Shown here piece after piece: positions 25,816 to 34,509 of a stretch of 64,000 nucleotides of DNA. Both the position numbers and the translations under genes were made by a program. Below the pieces are notes generated by a model that was not told the DNA's origin, ran no database searches, and saw only the letters and a program-made list of their open reading frames with translations. The DNA lies in assembly GCA_024707325.1 (NCBI GenBank), contig JANPZY010000001.1, forward strand, positions 1,984,501 to 2,048,500, given 5' to 3'. Positions within the stretch are counted from its first letter, which is position 1; each line of letters opens with the position of its first letter. Origin of the DNA: Opitutus sp. GTDB taxonomy: Bacteria; Verrucomicrobiota; Verrucomicrobiia; Opitutales; Opitutaceae.

Positions 25816-25873
25816 GCGGCCGCTCCGGTTTGCGTTCGACGCCGCCCACGCAGGCGCGTCACTTTTCGCGGCG

Positions 25874-26809
25874 ATGAAACCGCGCCTCGATCACAGCCAG
25901 GCTCCCGGCGCGTTCGCGGCCGACATCGAGGCGTTTCTCGGTTTCATCGGCCTCGAACGCGGTCTCTCGCGCAACACCATCGACGGCTATCGTCGCGATC
26001 TGGACCAGTGTGCGTTGTTTCTCGCCAAGCGCGGCGTTGCCGACTGGCGCTCCGTCTCGCCCGACGACGCGAGTGCGTGGGTGCACGCGCTCAGCACCGA
26101 TGCCTACCGCGAGAGCAGCCTTGCGCGCAAACTCACCGCGCTGCGCGGACTCGCGCGCTTCCTCGTGCGCGAGAAACTGCGCCCGACCGATTTCACCGCG
26201 CTTCTCGACGGACCGAAACTGCGCCGCAAAATCCCTCACACGCTTTCCGACGACGAAGTCGACCGGCTCCTCGCCGCGCCGAACGGCGGCGATCCGCGCT
26301 CGCTGCGCGACCGCGCTCTCCTCGAACTCTTCTACTCGAGCGGCCTGCGCGTGTCCGAACTCGCCGCGCTCACGCTCCAACAGATCGACCTCGAGCACGG
26401 TTTTCTCCGCGTCTTCGGCAAGGGTTCCAAGGAGCGCGTCGTGCCCATCGGCGGCAAGGCGATCGACGCCGTCACCACCTACGTCGCGTCCGGTCGTCCA
26501 CACCTCGTGAAAGCACGCACGGGCAGCCAGCTTTTCCTCAACAATCGCGGTGGTGCGCTCTCGCGCGTCGCGCTCTGGATGATCGTGAAAAAACACGCCC
26601 AGCGCGCCGGCATCACCAAGTCCGTGAAACCGCACGCGCTGCGTCACTCCTTTGCCACGCATCTGCTGAGCAACGGCGCCGACCTGCGTGCGATTCAGGA
26701 AATGCTCGGCCACGCCAGCATCTCCACCACGCAGATCTACACCGCCGTTGAGTCGCAGCGCCTGCTCGACCACCACGCGAAATTCCACCCCCGCAATCGA
26801 TCCTCATAA
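25874..26809 (+). CDS. xerD: Site-specific tyrosine recombinase XerD/XerC type
   Basis: 311 residues. Core-binding N-terminal domain (about 20-110: FLGFIGLERGLSRNTIDGYR) and catalytic domain with the tyrosine-recombinase set: Arg in SSGLRVSELAAL, the HALRHSFATHLL box, LGHASISTTQIY with its His, and the nucleophile Tyr. Chromosome-dimer resolution at dif is the usual job; no dif-like site or phage gene is next to it, so it is treated as housekeeping. It probably shares a transcript with infA. XerC versus XerD cannot be decided firmly, but the LxxFAGxHLL and helix patterns are closer to XerD. Confidence 0.92.
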   Translation: MKPRLDHSQAPGAFAADIEAFLGFIGLERGLSRNTIDGYRRDLDQCALFLAKRGVADWRSVSPDDASAWVHALSTDAYRESSLARKLTALRGLARFLVREKLRPTDFTALLDGPKLRRKIPHTLSDDEVDRLLAAPNGGDPRSLRDRALLELFYSSGLRVSELAALTLQQIDLEHGFLRVFGKGSKERVVPIGGKAIDAVTTYVASGRPHLVKARTGSQLFLNNRGGALSRVALWMIVKKHAQRAGITKSVKPHALRHSFATHLLSNGADLRAIQEMLGHASISTTQIYTAVESQRLLDHHAKFHPRNRSS

Positions 26810-26828
26810 GCGACCAGAGGCCAGAAAC

Positions 26829-26855
26829 ACAATGTCAACCAATAGTTGACATTGT
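26829..26855. repeat. 27-bp palindrome, copy 2 (ACAATGTCAAC-5-GTTGACATTGT)
   Basis: Both 11-base arms are identical to those at 20190-20216; only the first spacer base differs (CAATA against GAATA). It lies 20 bases past the xerD stop codon, before a convergent gene, and is followed by a small hairpin TCCAT-AAA-ATGGA. It may act in termination, or may be an end or target of a mobile repeat. Confidence 0.9.
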
Positions 26856-26981
26856 ATCCATAAAATGGATGCGGGGAAGTGGGGTAAGTGCGGGGATCGG
26901 TGCGGTTTCTTCGGGCGGCTTGGGGCCTGCGGAAGTGTGGGGGAATCGTGCCGCACCGGGGGATGAAGAGGGACGGATGGT

Positions 26982-27069
26982 GGCTCGATCCGGTGCGCAC
27001 GTTGTCCTGACGCGGGACGGACCTTGGCTCGACGTGGGACGCACCTTGGCGCGACCCGGTGCGCCATCA
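26982..27069 (-). repeat. 22-bp-period repeat array, reverse orientation
   Basis: Four consecutive 22-base units (26982, 27004, 27026, 27048) in the orientation opposite to the arrays at 21010 and 33544. It lies between the convergent xerD and metallophosphoesterase genes and ends about ten bases before the latter's stop codon. Confidence 0.8.
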
Positions 27070-27077
27070 GTCCCGGC

Positions 27078-28265
27078 TCAGGCCGCGCGGACGAGTTTTG
27101 CCACGACGATTTCCGCGCGCGTGCCGACGCGAAACGGCGGTCCCCACGAGCCGGCGCCGCTGCTCGTGAGCACTTGCATGCGGCCAAACTCATTCAAGCC
27201 GTAGACGAAGGAGCCGTGCACGCGCCGGGCGATGTGCGTCCATGGCCAGAATTGTCCGCCGTGCGTGTGTCCGGAAACCACCAGCGACACACCCGCGTGC
27301 TCGGGCAGCGTGAGCCGCGTGGGTTGGTGCGCGAGCAGGATGCACGGACGCTCGGAGTCGATTTTCAGCTGCGCGAGCATCTCGCGATAGATCGACGAGC
27401 GATGCGTCTCGCCGTCGTGCACGCCTGCGATTTGCAGGCGCTCGACGACCACCCGCTCATTGTTCAGCACGCGCACGCCGGTGTTCGCGATCGCGTGCAG
27501 AAAACGCGCGCTATCGGAAAACTCGTCGTGATTGCCTGTGACGAAAAACGCCCCGTGCCGCACGCGCAGTTCGCGCCACGGAGCGACAGCGTCATCGGGA
27601 TCGATCGCGGTGCCATCGAACATGTCGCCCGCGATCAGCACCGCATCGACGCCCAGTGTGTTGAGTTTTCGGACGAGCCGTTGCACAAAACGCGCGCGGC
27701 GCAGGTTGCCGAGATGGAGATCGCTCACGATCGCGACCTTTCGGCCGTGCCACTCGCGCGGGAGTTTTTTCAGCGCGACCGTCACGTGCGTGATTCGCAA
27801 CCATGCGGCATGCACGAGTCCGGCGAGCGACACGATCACCGCCGCGGCGAAAAGCGCGGTTGCGATCGAGCGCATCGGCCAGTCGGTGCGAGTGAGGAAC
27901 CCAACCAACGCGATCGACCAGCAAGCGAGCGCTGCGATGGCCGTGTAGTTGAGCACGCCGATGCCGATGGCGGCGGGACGATAGGCGAGATGAAGCCACG
28001 CCGAATCGCGCCGATAGGTGGCGAGCGAGAGTGGCACAAAGGCGAGCGCGAGGACAAAGAGCAGGGCGAGCCAGGGCGCGCCGCTCCGACCGAGAAAATA
28101 AATCCACGTGCCGGCGACCAATGCGCTCGCGAGGAACAACACGGCCAACACGACGCCCGCGAAAAACAGTGTCTGGCGCGGAAACCGGCGCGTGCGATGA
28201 CGAGCCGCGCGTTCGGCTTCGATCAGTTCGTCGGGGGATAGTTCTTTGACGGAGCGATCCGACAT
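27078..28265 (-). CDS. Membrane-anchored metallophosphoesterase (YkuE-like)
   Basis: 395 residues from the ATG at 28265 (MSDRSVKELSPDELIEAE); the frame stays open far upstream, but that part overlaps the opposite GNAT gene. The N-terminal half has about four hydrophobic segments (FFAGVVLAVLFLASALVAG, LALLFVLALAFVPLSLA, YTAIAALACWSIALVGFL, ALFAAAVIVSLAGLVHAAW). The C-terminal half is a calcineurin-type phosphoesterase with metal motifs VSDLHLGN, AGDMFDG, VTGNHDEF and SGHTHGGQFWP. YkuE relatives act at the membrane on lipid or UDP-sugar substrates; the substrate here is open. It is divergent from the GNAT gene. Confidence 0.88.
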   Translation of the reverse strand: MSDRSVKELSPDELIEAERAARHRTRRFPRQTLFFAGVVLAVLFLASALVAGTWIYFLGRSGAPWLALLFVLALAFVPLSLATYRRDSAWLHLAYRPAAIGIGVLNYTAIAALACWSIALVGFLTRTDWPMRSIATALFAAAVIVSLAGLVHAAWLRITHVTVALKKLPREWHGRKVAIVSDLHLGNLRRARFVQRLVRKLNTLGVDAVLIAGDMFDGTAIDPDDAVAPWRELRVRHGAFFVTGNHDEFSDSARFLHAIANTGVRVLNNERVVVERLQIAGVHDGETHRSSIYREMLAQLKIDSERPCILLAHQPTRLTLPEHAGVSLVVSGHTHGGQFWPWTHIARRVHGSFVYGLNEFGRMQVLTSSGAGSWGPPFRVGTRAEIVVAKLVRAA

Positions 28266-28355
28266 CCGCCGGCACTGGACCGATGAAAACGCGGGCTGCA
28301 ACTCGCGGCGCAAGTCGGCTCGACGACGGCGAAGCGGTCGCGCAGAAGTTTTCGC

Positions 28356-29180
28356 ATGTCTGCGCGCATTGAGTTTGAGTCTGCCGCCCGTTATTCGCTC
28401 CGCCAACTCGCGGTCTTCTTCAACACCGCCTACGAAGGCTACGCCCATCCGGTGGCGACGACGCCCGAACTGCTCGCGCGGCGTGTGCGCGAAGAGTCGC
28501 TCGATCTCGCGACGTCGGCGGTGATGGAACTCGAAGGTGTGCCGGTGGGCATTTTTCTCGTGGGGCGGCGCGACGATGTCGCGTGGTGTGGAGGCTTCGG
28601 GATTTTTCAACCGCAGCGCGGTCGCGGCCTTTCGGCGCCACTTGCGAAGGAAATGATCACCCGCAGTCGCGCGAGCGGCGCGGTAACACTGCAACTCGAA
28701 GTGCTGAAACCCAACACCGTGGCGCGTCACGCCTATGAGCGCGCAGGTTTTCAGACGGTGCGCGATCTTGTGGTTTATTCGTCGCACGAAGCCACGCCCG
28801 ACGCGTCGGTCCTCGCGCGCATCCGGCGTGTGGATACAGCGCGGCACTTCGCGGCGTTGAACGCGGAGCAGCAGCCTCCGGCCTGCTGGCAGCGCAGCGT
28901 GGCGAGTCTGCACGTGCGCACCGGAATCGAAGCCTACGAAGGCGAGGACGGCCGGAGTGGCGTGTTGATTTCGCGGATGCCCGACGGCACGGCGCGCGTG
29001 ATGAGTCTGCGCGGTCCGGCGGACGACGCGCTCGTCGGTCTGTTGCGAAACATCACCGCCAGTGTCACGCGCCTGCTCGCGATCAACGAGCCGGCGGAGA
29101 GCGTTTATCACAACGCGCTGCGCGGGGCCGGACTCGTCGAAACGACGCGACAGGACGAGATGCGGCTGAGCCTCGCGTGA
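28356..29180 (+). CDS. GNAT-family N-acetyltransferase
   Basis: 274 residues. The first 150 form a GNAT fold with the acetyl-CoA loop in PQRGRGLSAPLAKEMI and the later LEVLKPNTVARHAYERAGFQ, a classic motif B. The second half (from about 160) looks like a degenerate second GNAT-like domain (GIEAYEGEDGRSGVLIS ... SVYHNALRGAGL). The acceptor is unknown. It starts about 90 bases from the divergent phosphoesterase gene and converges on the small lipoprotein gene, with three bases between stop codons. Confidence 0.8.
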   Translation: MSARIEFESAARYSLRQLAVFFNTAYEGYAHPVATTPELLARRVREESLDLATSAVMELEGVPVGIFLVGRRDDVAWCGGFGIFQPQRGRGLSAPLAKEMITRSRASGAVTLQLEVLKPNTVARHAYERAGFQTVRDLVVYSSHEATPDASVLARIRRVDTARHFAALNAEQQPPACWQRSVASLHVRTGIEAYEGEDGRSGVLISRMPDGTARVMSLRGPADDALVGLLRNITASVTRLLAINEPAESVYHNALRGAGLVETTRQDEMRLSLA

Positions 29181-29183
29181 GCG

Positions 29184-29534
29184 TCAGCGTTTCGACTCAC
29201 GTTCCATCTTCGTGAGTTTCGTTTCCAGTTCGTCCTGCGCATCGCGATCGGTGCCGCCCCATGTCCACGTGGTCGCATGTTCGGGCTCGGGCGTGCCGAA
29301 GCGCGCGTCTGCTTGTGCGCGCGCCTTTTCGGCCGCGTAAGCACGATCTTTGAACGGACCGCCCATCTTCATGAGTTCGTCGGTGCGCTGTTCGACGAAC
29401 TGGTCGTAGGCGAGGCCCTGCGTGTCGCGCGGGGCGATCGTCGTCGTGCGCTGCGTCGGCTGCTGGCAACCCGCCACGCAACCCGCGAGAAAGACGAGGA
29501 GAAGACTCCGGGGCATGGGGCGAAAATGCCGCAA
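29184..29534 (-). CDS. Small putative lipoprotein
   Basis: 116 residues. N-terminus MRHFRPMPRSLLLVFLAGCVAGC has a lipoprotein signal with two possible lipobox cysteines (LAGC and VAGC). The mature region is hydrophilic and helical (YDQFVEQRTDELMKMG, KDRAYAAEKARAQADARFG) with a conserved-looking TTWTWGG and a charged helical end. No family is recognised. It is the last gene of a minus-strand run (29184-31548) of DUF1697, host-attachment and SDR genes. Confidence 0.65.
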   Translation of the reverse strand: MRHFRPMPRSLLLVFLAGCVAGCQQPTQRTTTIAPRDTQGLAYDQFVEQRTDELMKMGGPFKDRAYAAEKARAQADARFGTPEPEHATTWTWGGTDRDAQDELETKLTKMERESKR

Positions 29535-29546
29535 GCGCGTGATAGG

Positions 29547-30107
29547 TCAAACGGCGCGCTCTCCGCCTCCAAGCAACGCGAGCACGGTGCGCACCGTGTC
29601 GAGTTTGCGCATCGTGGACGTGGTCAGCTTGAGAGCGCGAATCTCGGGCTGCGTCCATACTTCCGACTCCGAGATTTTGCCGCGACAAAGCCAGTAGAGC
29701 TCGCGGCCGATCACGCGAAATCGGTCGTAGCCGTTGTCCACCGCTTCGAGCACGCGGACCGCTTCGCGTGGCGGTGGCGTCTTGTGAAACGCCACGTTGA
29801 TCGTGTTGGTCTCCGAGACCATCTCGGCGGGCGGAAACGGTTTCGCGGGGATGATCTTCGCGAGTTCGTCGGCGCTGCGAATGAACGTGTCGACTTCGTA
29901 GCCGAGAACGCTGGCGAGATGCTTCTCGATTTGCGCTTCGAGCTTGGCGGTATCGCGCACGCCGGAGGTGAAGAGCACGTTGCCGCTCGCGATGTAGGTC
30001 GAGACGTCCTTGTAGCCGAGCGCTTCGAAGTGACGCCGCAGATCGTCCATCTTCGGGCGACGTTTGCCGAGATTGATCCCTCTCAAAAACGCGACGTAAC
30101 GGGGCAT
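29547..30107 (-). CDS. DUF1697 family protein
   Basis: About 186 residues, start taken at MPRYVAFLRGINLGKRRPKM, because the family begins exactly with 'yvaLLRGINVGG'. Further family blocks are LRRHFEALGYKDVSTYIASGNVLF and the lysine/arginine-rich segment near residue 80. The function of DUF1697 is not established. An ATG six codons upstream is possible. Same strand as, and 12 bases upstream of, the small lipoprotein gene. Confidence 0.88.
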   Translation of the reverse strand: MPRYVAFLRGINLGKRRPKMDDLRRHFEALGYKDVSTYIASGNVLFTSGVRDTAKLEAQIEKHLASVLGYEVDTFIRSADELAKIIPAKPFPPAEMVSETNTINVAFHKTPPPREAVRVLEAVDNGYDRFRVIGRELYWLCRGKISESEVWTQPEIRALKLTTSTMRKLDTVRTVLALLGGGERAV

Positions 30108-30186
30108 GGGGCAGTGCGAGAACACTGCGCGCCATGCACGGCAAGTCGAGCGACCCTCGGCCTTATGACTGGCGCGGCTTCGCGCT

Positions 30187-30666
30187 TTAAGTTCGTGCAG
30201 CGAAATGCGACGCGAGCTCCTGCGGCGGTTGGTTCACGAGGTCTTTCGCGACCGATTGCTGGAGTCGCTGCTTCACTGGCGCGGAGAGTTTTTCGAGCAC
30301 GAGATTGTGCACGGCCTGCGCGGCGGCGAAGTCCCAGGTGGCGTCCTGTTGCACACCCATAAAACTCTCGATCACGCTCGCGACGCGTTCGACGCTGCGG
30401 CGGTCTTCCTCGTTTTTCATCGGCAGGCGCTCGTCGATCGACATGCCGGTGCGCGCGGCGGGACTGCCGGGCGCGGTGGTCTGATGTTTCGAGCCTTGGA
30501 AGCGTCCCGCCATGTCGGAGTCATGCGCGGTGTAGCTGCGGACGCCGGCGGGAAAATCCATCGCGCGCACTTCCTCGAAAGCGGGCTGCGACTGGCCGGG
30601 CTCCTGGCGGCGGCGGAAAATGCGGACGTGGCCTTTGTCAGCGGTGACGATGTAGTGTTCGCTCAT
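30187..30666 (-). CDS. Host-attachment-family protein (baeRF family 12-like)
   Basis: 159 residues. Start MSEHYIVTADKGHVRIFRRR is typical of the family annotated as 'host attachment protein' (named for AtsE in plant attachment), now seen as a branch of archaeo-eukaryotic release-factor-like folds. The family pattern 'vvvADrgrarif' is visible at the N-terminus and FAAAQAVHNLVLEKLSAPVKQRLQ near the C-terminus. The middle (GRFQGSKHQTTAPGSPAARTG) is a flexible linker. The biochemical role is unknown. It lies 18 bases downstream of the stress-type SDR gene on the same strand, so the two are probably co-transcribed. Confidence 0.82.
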   Translation of the reverse strand: MSEHYIVTADKGHVRIFRRRQEPGQSQPAFEEVRAMDFPAGVRSYTAHDSDMAGRFQGSKHQTTAPGSPAARTGMSIDERLPMKNEEDRRSVERVASVIESFMGVQQDATWDFAAAQAVHNLVLEKLSAPVKQRLQQSVAKDLVNQPPQELASHFAART

Positions 30667-30684
30667 GGGGAGTGGTGTTGAGGG

Positions 30685-31548
30685 TTAGCCGTTGATGAGT
30701 TCGCCGCCGTTGGGGTGGAGCACCTGGCCGGTCATGTAGGAGGAGTCCTCGGAAGCGAGAAACACGAAGCACGGCGCGACTTCCTCGGGCTGGCCGGGAC
30801 GCTCGAGCGGCACGTCTTTGCCGAACGATTCGACCTTTTCCTTGGGAAACGTGGACGGAATCAGCGGCGTCCAGATCGGGCCGGGCGCAACTGCGTTCAC
30901 GCGAATTTTCTTCGAAGCGAGGTTCTTCGAAAGCGAGCGCGTGAAGCTCACGATGGCGCCCTTGGTGGAGCTGTAGTCGATGAGCTGCTCGCTGCCGCGA
31001 TACGCGGTGACGGATGTGGTGTTCACGATCGTCGAGCCTTCCTTGAGGTGGGGCAGCGCGGCTTTCGTGAGGAAAAATTGTCCGAAGATGTTCGTGCGAA
31101 ACGTGCGCTCCAGTTGCTCAACGGAAATGTCCGTGAGCGATTTCTGCGGATGCTGCTCGGCGGCGTTGTTCACGAGCACGTCGAGGTGGCCGAACTCGCG
31201 CAACGTCTCCTGCACCCAGCGTTCGCAAACCTGCGGATCACCCACGTCGCCCGCGAGCAGCGTGCAGCGGCGACCGTGTTTCTCGACCTCGGCTTTCGTT
31301 TCGTCGGCGTCCTTGTGCTCGTTGAGATAAGTGATGGCGACGTCCGCGCCTTCCTTGGCAAACGCGATTGCGATCGCGCGGCCGATGCCGCTGTCGCCGC
31401 CTGTGATGAGGGCGACCTTGTTCGCGAGTTTGCCGCTGCCGTGATGCTCGGGTTTTTCGGACTGCGGACGCGGCGTCATCTCGGACTCACGGCCGGGCTG
31501 GGTCGACTGGGTTTGGCCGGGGACTTGTTTCGGTTTGTTTTCGCTCAT
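30685..31548 (-). CDS. SDR-family oxidoreductase, general-stress type
   Basis: 287 residues. A 38-residue polar tail (MSENKPKQVPGQTQSTQPG...) precedes the Rossmann fold, as in YdaD/YhxC-type stress dehydrogenases. Cofactor motif ITGGDSGIGRAIAIAF, structural NNAA (VLVNNAAEQHP) and catalytic Ser, Tyr-x-x-x-Lys (NTTSVTAYRG, DYSSTKGAIV) are present. RVNAVAPGPIWTPLIPSTFP and SSYMTGQVLHPNGGELING are closing SDR blocks. NAD(P)-dependent oxidation or reduction of an unknown alcohol is expected. It leads a minus-strand run with the host-attachment-family gene. Confidence 0.92.
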   Translation of the reverse strand: MSENKPKQVPGQTQSTQPGRESEMTPRPQSEKPEHHGSGKLANKVALITGGDSGIGRAIAIAFAKEGADVAITYLNEHKDADETKAEVEKHGRRCTLLAGDVGDPQVCERWVQETLREFGHLDVLVNNAAEQHPQKSLTDISVEQLERTFRTNIFGQFFLTKAALPHLKEGSTIVNTTSVTAYRGSEQLIDYSSTKGAIVSFTRSLSKNLASKKIRVNAVAPGPIWTPLIPSTFPKEKVESFGKDVPLERPGQPEEVAPCFVFLASEDSSYMTGQVLHPNGGELING

Positions 31549-31658
31549 CGCGTAACGATGCGTCGGCCCGGGCCGATGCGAAATGGGGCCGCTGGTGTCT
31601 TTCGCGCGTGGAAACTCTCCGCTTGCGCGGGTCGGAGTTTTCCGGACCTCTTTGGGGC

Positions 31659-31904
31659 ATGGCCACGCCCAGCGAACAGAACTTCGCCGACTACAAACGC
31701 GCCGAGAAAAAAGCGCTCGAACTTCTCGCGGACATGAAGGCCGTGTCGCCGAAGAAAGTGGATATCGAGCTCGCGCTGCTCGTCGCGATTTTTGAACTGC
31801 ACAAAGGCTCGCTGCCCGCGGAGACCGTCGGCGCGATCATCCAGGGTCACCTCAAGCAGCTGCTGCCTTTCTACGGCAGCAAGCCGCCGCCCGCGCATTC
31901 CTGA
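31659..31904 (+). CDS. Small hypothetical protein
   Basis: 81 residues from ATG 31659 (MATPSEQNFADYKRAEKKAL). Mostly helical and charged, with a hydrophobic helix DIELALLVAIFELHKGSLP in the centre. No family is recognised. Third-position GC and the absence of a competing frame support it. It is divergent from the SDR gene and is followed by another small gene on the same strand. Confidence 0.6.
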   Translation: MATPSEQNFADYKRAEKKALELLADMKAVSPKKVDIELALLVAIFELHKGSLPAETVGAIIQGHLKQLLPFYGSKPPPAHS

Positions 31905-31986
31905 TCAGCGTTTTACGTAGGCGCGACCCGGGTGTTTCCGGGACGAGCCGAGGGAACTGCGACGCGGCGGAGTCGCTCCGTAGCGC

Positions 31987-32394
31987 GTGCGCACGTTTGA
32001 GACGCAGATTCGCGGACGCTCCTTCTGGATGGCGGTGGTGGTGCCGCCGCTCATTTATTTTGCGCTGCTGGTCGCGTTCGCCGCGAACACGGGCGGACAA
32101 CCGATGAGTTCGCGTGCGCTCCTCGCGCTGACGGCGCTTGCGTATGTTTTTCCGCTCATCGCTCTCGCGTGGCTGCTCTGCAGCACGTCCGCCTACAGCC
32201 TGCAGCCGGGAAAACTGATCGCGCACTCCGTTCTGCGGGATCGCGTGGAAGAACTGCCGCACGAAGTCGCGCCCGCGTGGACCGGCGCCTGCACGGTGGA
32301 ATTCAGGCTTCGCCGAAAACGTTGCCGCGTGCACGTGCGAGAGCCGCTGGCCTTTCTCCTGGCGCTGCGGACCGCGTCGGTGGCTGGAAGGTAA
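31987..32394 (+). CDS. Small membrane protein of unknown function
   Basis: 135 residues, GTG start. Two transmembrane segments (AVVVPPLIYFALLVAFAAN and ALLALTALAYVFPLIALAWLL) are followed by a basic beta-rich tail (YSLQPGKLIAHSVLRDRVEE, CTVEFRLRRKRCRVHV) that resembles a bacterial PH-like or membrane-associated domain. No named family is certain. It lies about 100 bases upstream of the aldo/keto reductase gene. Confidence 0.6.
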   Translation: MRTFETQIRGRSFWMAVVVPPLIYFALLVAFAANTGGQPMSSRALLALTALAYVFPLIALAWLLCSTSAYSLQPGKLIAHSVLRDRVEELPHEVAPAWTGACTVEFRLRRKRCRVHVREPLAFLLALRTASVAGR

Positions 32395-32494
32395 GACGGT
32401 AATAAAGCGCGCGGGACCGACGGGCGACTTGCGCACGGTTGCATCCTGATTCTTTTGCGCGCGTCCTGCTGGCAGGACGAAACCGCTCGCGCTT

Positions 32495-33526
32495 ATGGAA
32501 TTCAGACAACTCGGTCGCTCAGGTCTCAAGGTCCCGGTGCTCAGCTTGGGCACGGGCACGTTTGGCGGGAAAGGAGGGATGTTCAGCGCGTGGGGCACCA
32601 CCGATGTCGCGGAAGCGACGCGTCTCGTGGACATCTGCCTCGACGCCGGACTCAACATGTTCGACTCGGCCGATGTTTATTCTGGCGGCGCGGCGGAGGA
32701 GATTCTCGGCGCCGCGATCAAAGGCCGCCGCGACCGCGTGCTCATTTCCACAAAAGGCACCTTTCGCTCGGGCGAGGGCGCCAACGACGTCGGCTCCTCG
32801 CGCTTTCATCTCATTCAAGCGGTCGAGGGCAGTCTCCGCCGGCTGGGGACGGACTACATCGACATTTATCAACTGCACGGCTTCGACGCGACGACGCCCG
32901 TGGAGGAAACGCTCCAGACGCTCGACGACCTCGTGCGCGCCGGAAAAATCCGCTACATCGGTGTATCCAATTTTTCAGGATGGCACCTGATGAAGTCGCT
33001 CGCGGTGTCCGACCGCTACCGTTGGAGCCGCTACGTCGCGCACCAGGCCTACTACTCGCTCATCGGTCGTGATTACGAATGGGAGCTGATGCCGCTCGGC
33101 CTCGATCAAGGCGTGGGCGCGATCGTGTGGAGCCCGCTCGGTTGGGGACGTCTCACCGGAAAAATTCGCCGCGGCCAGCCGCGCCCGGAAACGAGCCGAC
33201 TCAACTCGCAAGTCGTCGTCGATATGGGCCCGCAGGTGGACGAAGAGTATCTCTTCAAGGTCGTCGATGCGCTCGATGAAGTCGCGAAGGAGACCGGCAA
33301 GACCGTCCCGCAGGTCGCGCTCAACTGGCTGCTGCAGCGTCCGACCGTGTCCAGCATCATCATCGGCGCGCGCAACGAGGAGCAACTGCGCCAGAATCTC
33401 GCCGCCGTCAGCTGGAATCTCACGAAGGAGCAGGTCGCCAAACTCGACGCGGCCAGCGCACGCCCGAAGGCCTATCCGTATTGGCACCAGCGCGGCTTCG
33501 CCGAGCGCAATCCGCCGCCGGTTTGA
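32495..33526 (+). CDS. Aldo/keto reductase
   Basis: 343 residues. A TIM-barrel oxidoreductase using NADPH. The catalytic tetrad is visible: Asp57 and Tyr62 in NMFDSADVYSGGAAEE, Lys87 in VLISTKG and His in IDIYQLHGFD. The NADP-binding block SIIIGARNEEQLRQNLAA and the final HQRGFAERNPPPV match the AKR branch with YghZ- and oxidoreductase-like proteins. The substrate is unknown. A 22-bp repeat array begins three bases after the stop codon. Confidence 0.92.
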   Translation: MEFRQLGRSGLKVPVLSLGTGTFGGKGGMFSAWGTTDVAEATRLVDICLDAGLNMFDSADVYSGGAAEEILGAAIKGRRDRVLISTKGTFRSGEGANDVGSSRFHLIQAVEGSLRRLGTDYIDIYQLHGFDATTPVEETLQTLDDLVRAGKIRYIGVSNFSGWHLMKSLAVSDRYRWSRYVAHQAYYSLIGRDYEWELMPLGLDQGVGAIVWSPLGWGRLTGKIRRGQPRPETSRLNSQVVVDMGPQVDEEYLFKVVDALDEVAKETGKTVPQVALNWLLQRPTVSSIIIGARNEEQLRQNLAAVSWNLTKEQVAKLDAASARPKAYPYWHQRGFAERNPPPV

Positions 33527-33528
33527 GC

Positions 33529-33675
33529 GGCGCCAGTCGCGCCAGAGTTCGTCCCGGGTCGTGCCCGAGTGCGTCCCATGTCGGGACAAGGTGCGGACCG
33601 GGTCGCGCCAAGGTGCGCACCGGGTCGCGACTTTGTGCGCAACGCGTCGCAACAAAATGCGGCGCAACTCTTGCC
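33529..33675 (+). repeat. 22-bp-period repeat array, forward orientation
   Basis: After a partial unit come six 22-base units (33544, 33566, 33588, 33610, 33632, 33654) with no spacers. The best unit, 33610-33631, contains the perfect palindromes GGTGCGCACC and (nearly adjacent) GTCGCGAC. The first and last units are the most degenerate. The array fills nearly all of the gap between the aldo/keto reductase and ThuA genes. Confidence 0.88.
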
Positions 33676-33713
33676 TGCGGCCGCACGTCAGGGTCATGGT
33701 GTTCACACCCCTT

Positions 33714-34481
33714 ATGAAATTCCTCCGTTTGTTTACCCTCTTCTCGGTCTTGCTCGTCGCGGGTTCGCTGCGGGCCGCGCAATTTGACGCGCTGCTCTTC
33801 TCGAAGACCGCCGGCTGGCACCACGACTCCATCAACGCCGGCGTGACTGCGATCCGCCAGCTCGGCCAGTTGCACGATTTCAACGTGTTCTGGACTGAGG
33901 ATGCGAACCGCGTGTTCAACGATCGCGAGCTCTCGAAATACAAGGTCGTGATCTTCCTCTGCACGACGGGCGATGTGCTCAACGACGAGCAGCAGGCCGC
34001 GTTCGAACGTTTCATCAAGAATGGCGGCGGCTTCGTGGGCATCCACAGCGCGTCCGACACGGAATACGACTGGGAATGGTATACGAAGATGGTCGGTTAC
34101 ATGTTCCACGTGCATCCGGCCGTGCAGACCGCGACGCTCAAGGTCGAGGATCCCAACTTCCCCGGCATGGATCGCTTCGCGAAGCGCTTCCTGTTCACCG
34201 AAGAGTGGTATGAGTTTGGCGCGCCGAAGTCCGAGGGCCTGAAGTTCCTCCTCTCGGTCGACGAGAAAACCTACAAGCCGGCCGCCGACTGGGGCCGCGT
34301 GAAGGGCAAGGGCATGGGCGACTTCCACCCGATCGCGTGGTATCACAACTACGACGGCGGACGCGCGTTCTACACCGCGCTCGGTCACATCCCGGCCACG
34401 TTCGGCGATGCGAACTTCATGCATCACATCTACGGCGGCATTTATTGGGCGGCGACGGGCAACGGTTTCACCGCCGAGTAA
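33714..34481 (+). CDS. Exported ThuA-domain protein
   Basis: 255 residues from ATG 33714; an in-frame ATG at 33696 would spoil the signal peptide. Residues 1-22 (FTLFSVLLVAGSLRA) are a signal peptide. The ThuA fold (glutamine-amidotransferase-like, linked to trehalose and other sugar utilisation) shows KTAGWHHDSINAGVTAI, GGGFVGIHSASDTEYDWEWY, HPIAWYHNYDGGRAFYTALG and a closing HIYGGIYWA. ThuA-like proteins in this phylum often accompany glycoside hydrolases. A GH2 gene follows on the same strand, but a hairpin lies between. Enzymatic activity is not known. Confidence 0.9.
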   Translation: MKFLRLFTLFSVLLVAGSLRAAQFDALLFSKTAGWHHDSINAGVTAIRQLGQLHDFNVFWTEDANRVFNDRELSKYKVVIFLCTTGDVLNDEQQAAFERFIKNGGGFVGIHSASDTEYDWEWYTKMVGYMFHVHPAVQTATLKVEDPNFPGMDRFAKRFLFTEEWYEFGAPKSEGLKFLLSVDEKTYKPAADWGRVKGKGMGDFHPIAWYHNYDGGRAFYTALGHIPATFGDANFMHHIYGGIYWAATGNGFTAE

Positions 34482-34509
34482 ACGTCGCCCCAACCGCACC
34501 CGGTTCTTC

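Noticed and set aside
25874..26809. Integrase of a mobile element
   Set aside because: Gene and context (infA, tadA, sodA) fit housekeeping XerD; no att-like direct repeats or cargo genes flank it. The 27-bp palindrome copies do not bracket xerD as element ends in any way I can support.
26829..26873. Intrinsic terminator after xerD
   Set aside because: The palindrome could form a hairpin, but no U tract follows and the identical copy at 20190 overlaps a stop codon, so it is listed as a repeat.
33544..33675. CRISPR array
   Set aside because: The period is 22 bases with units directly adjoining and no unique spacers, and no cas genes are present.
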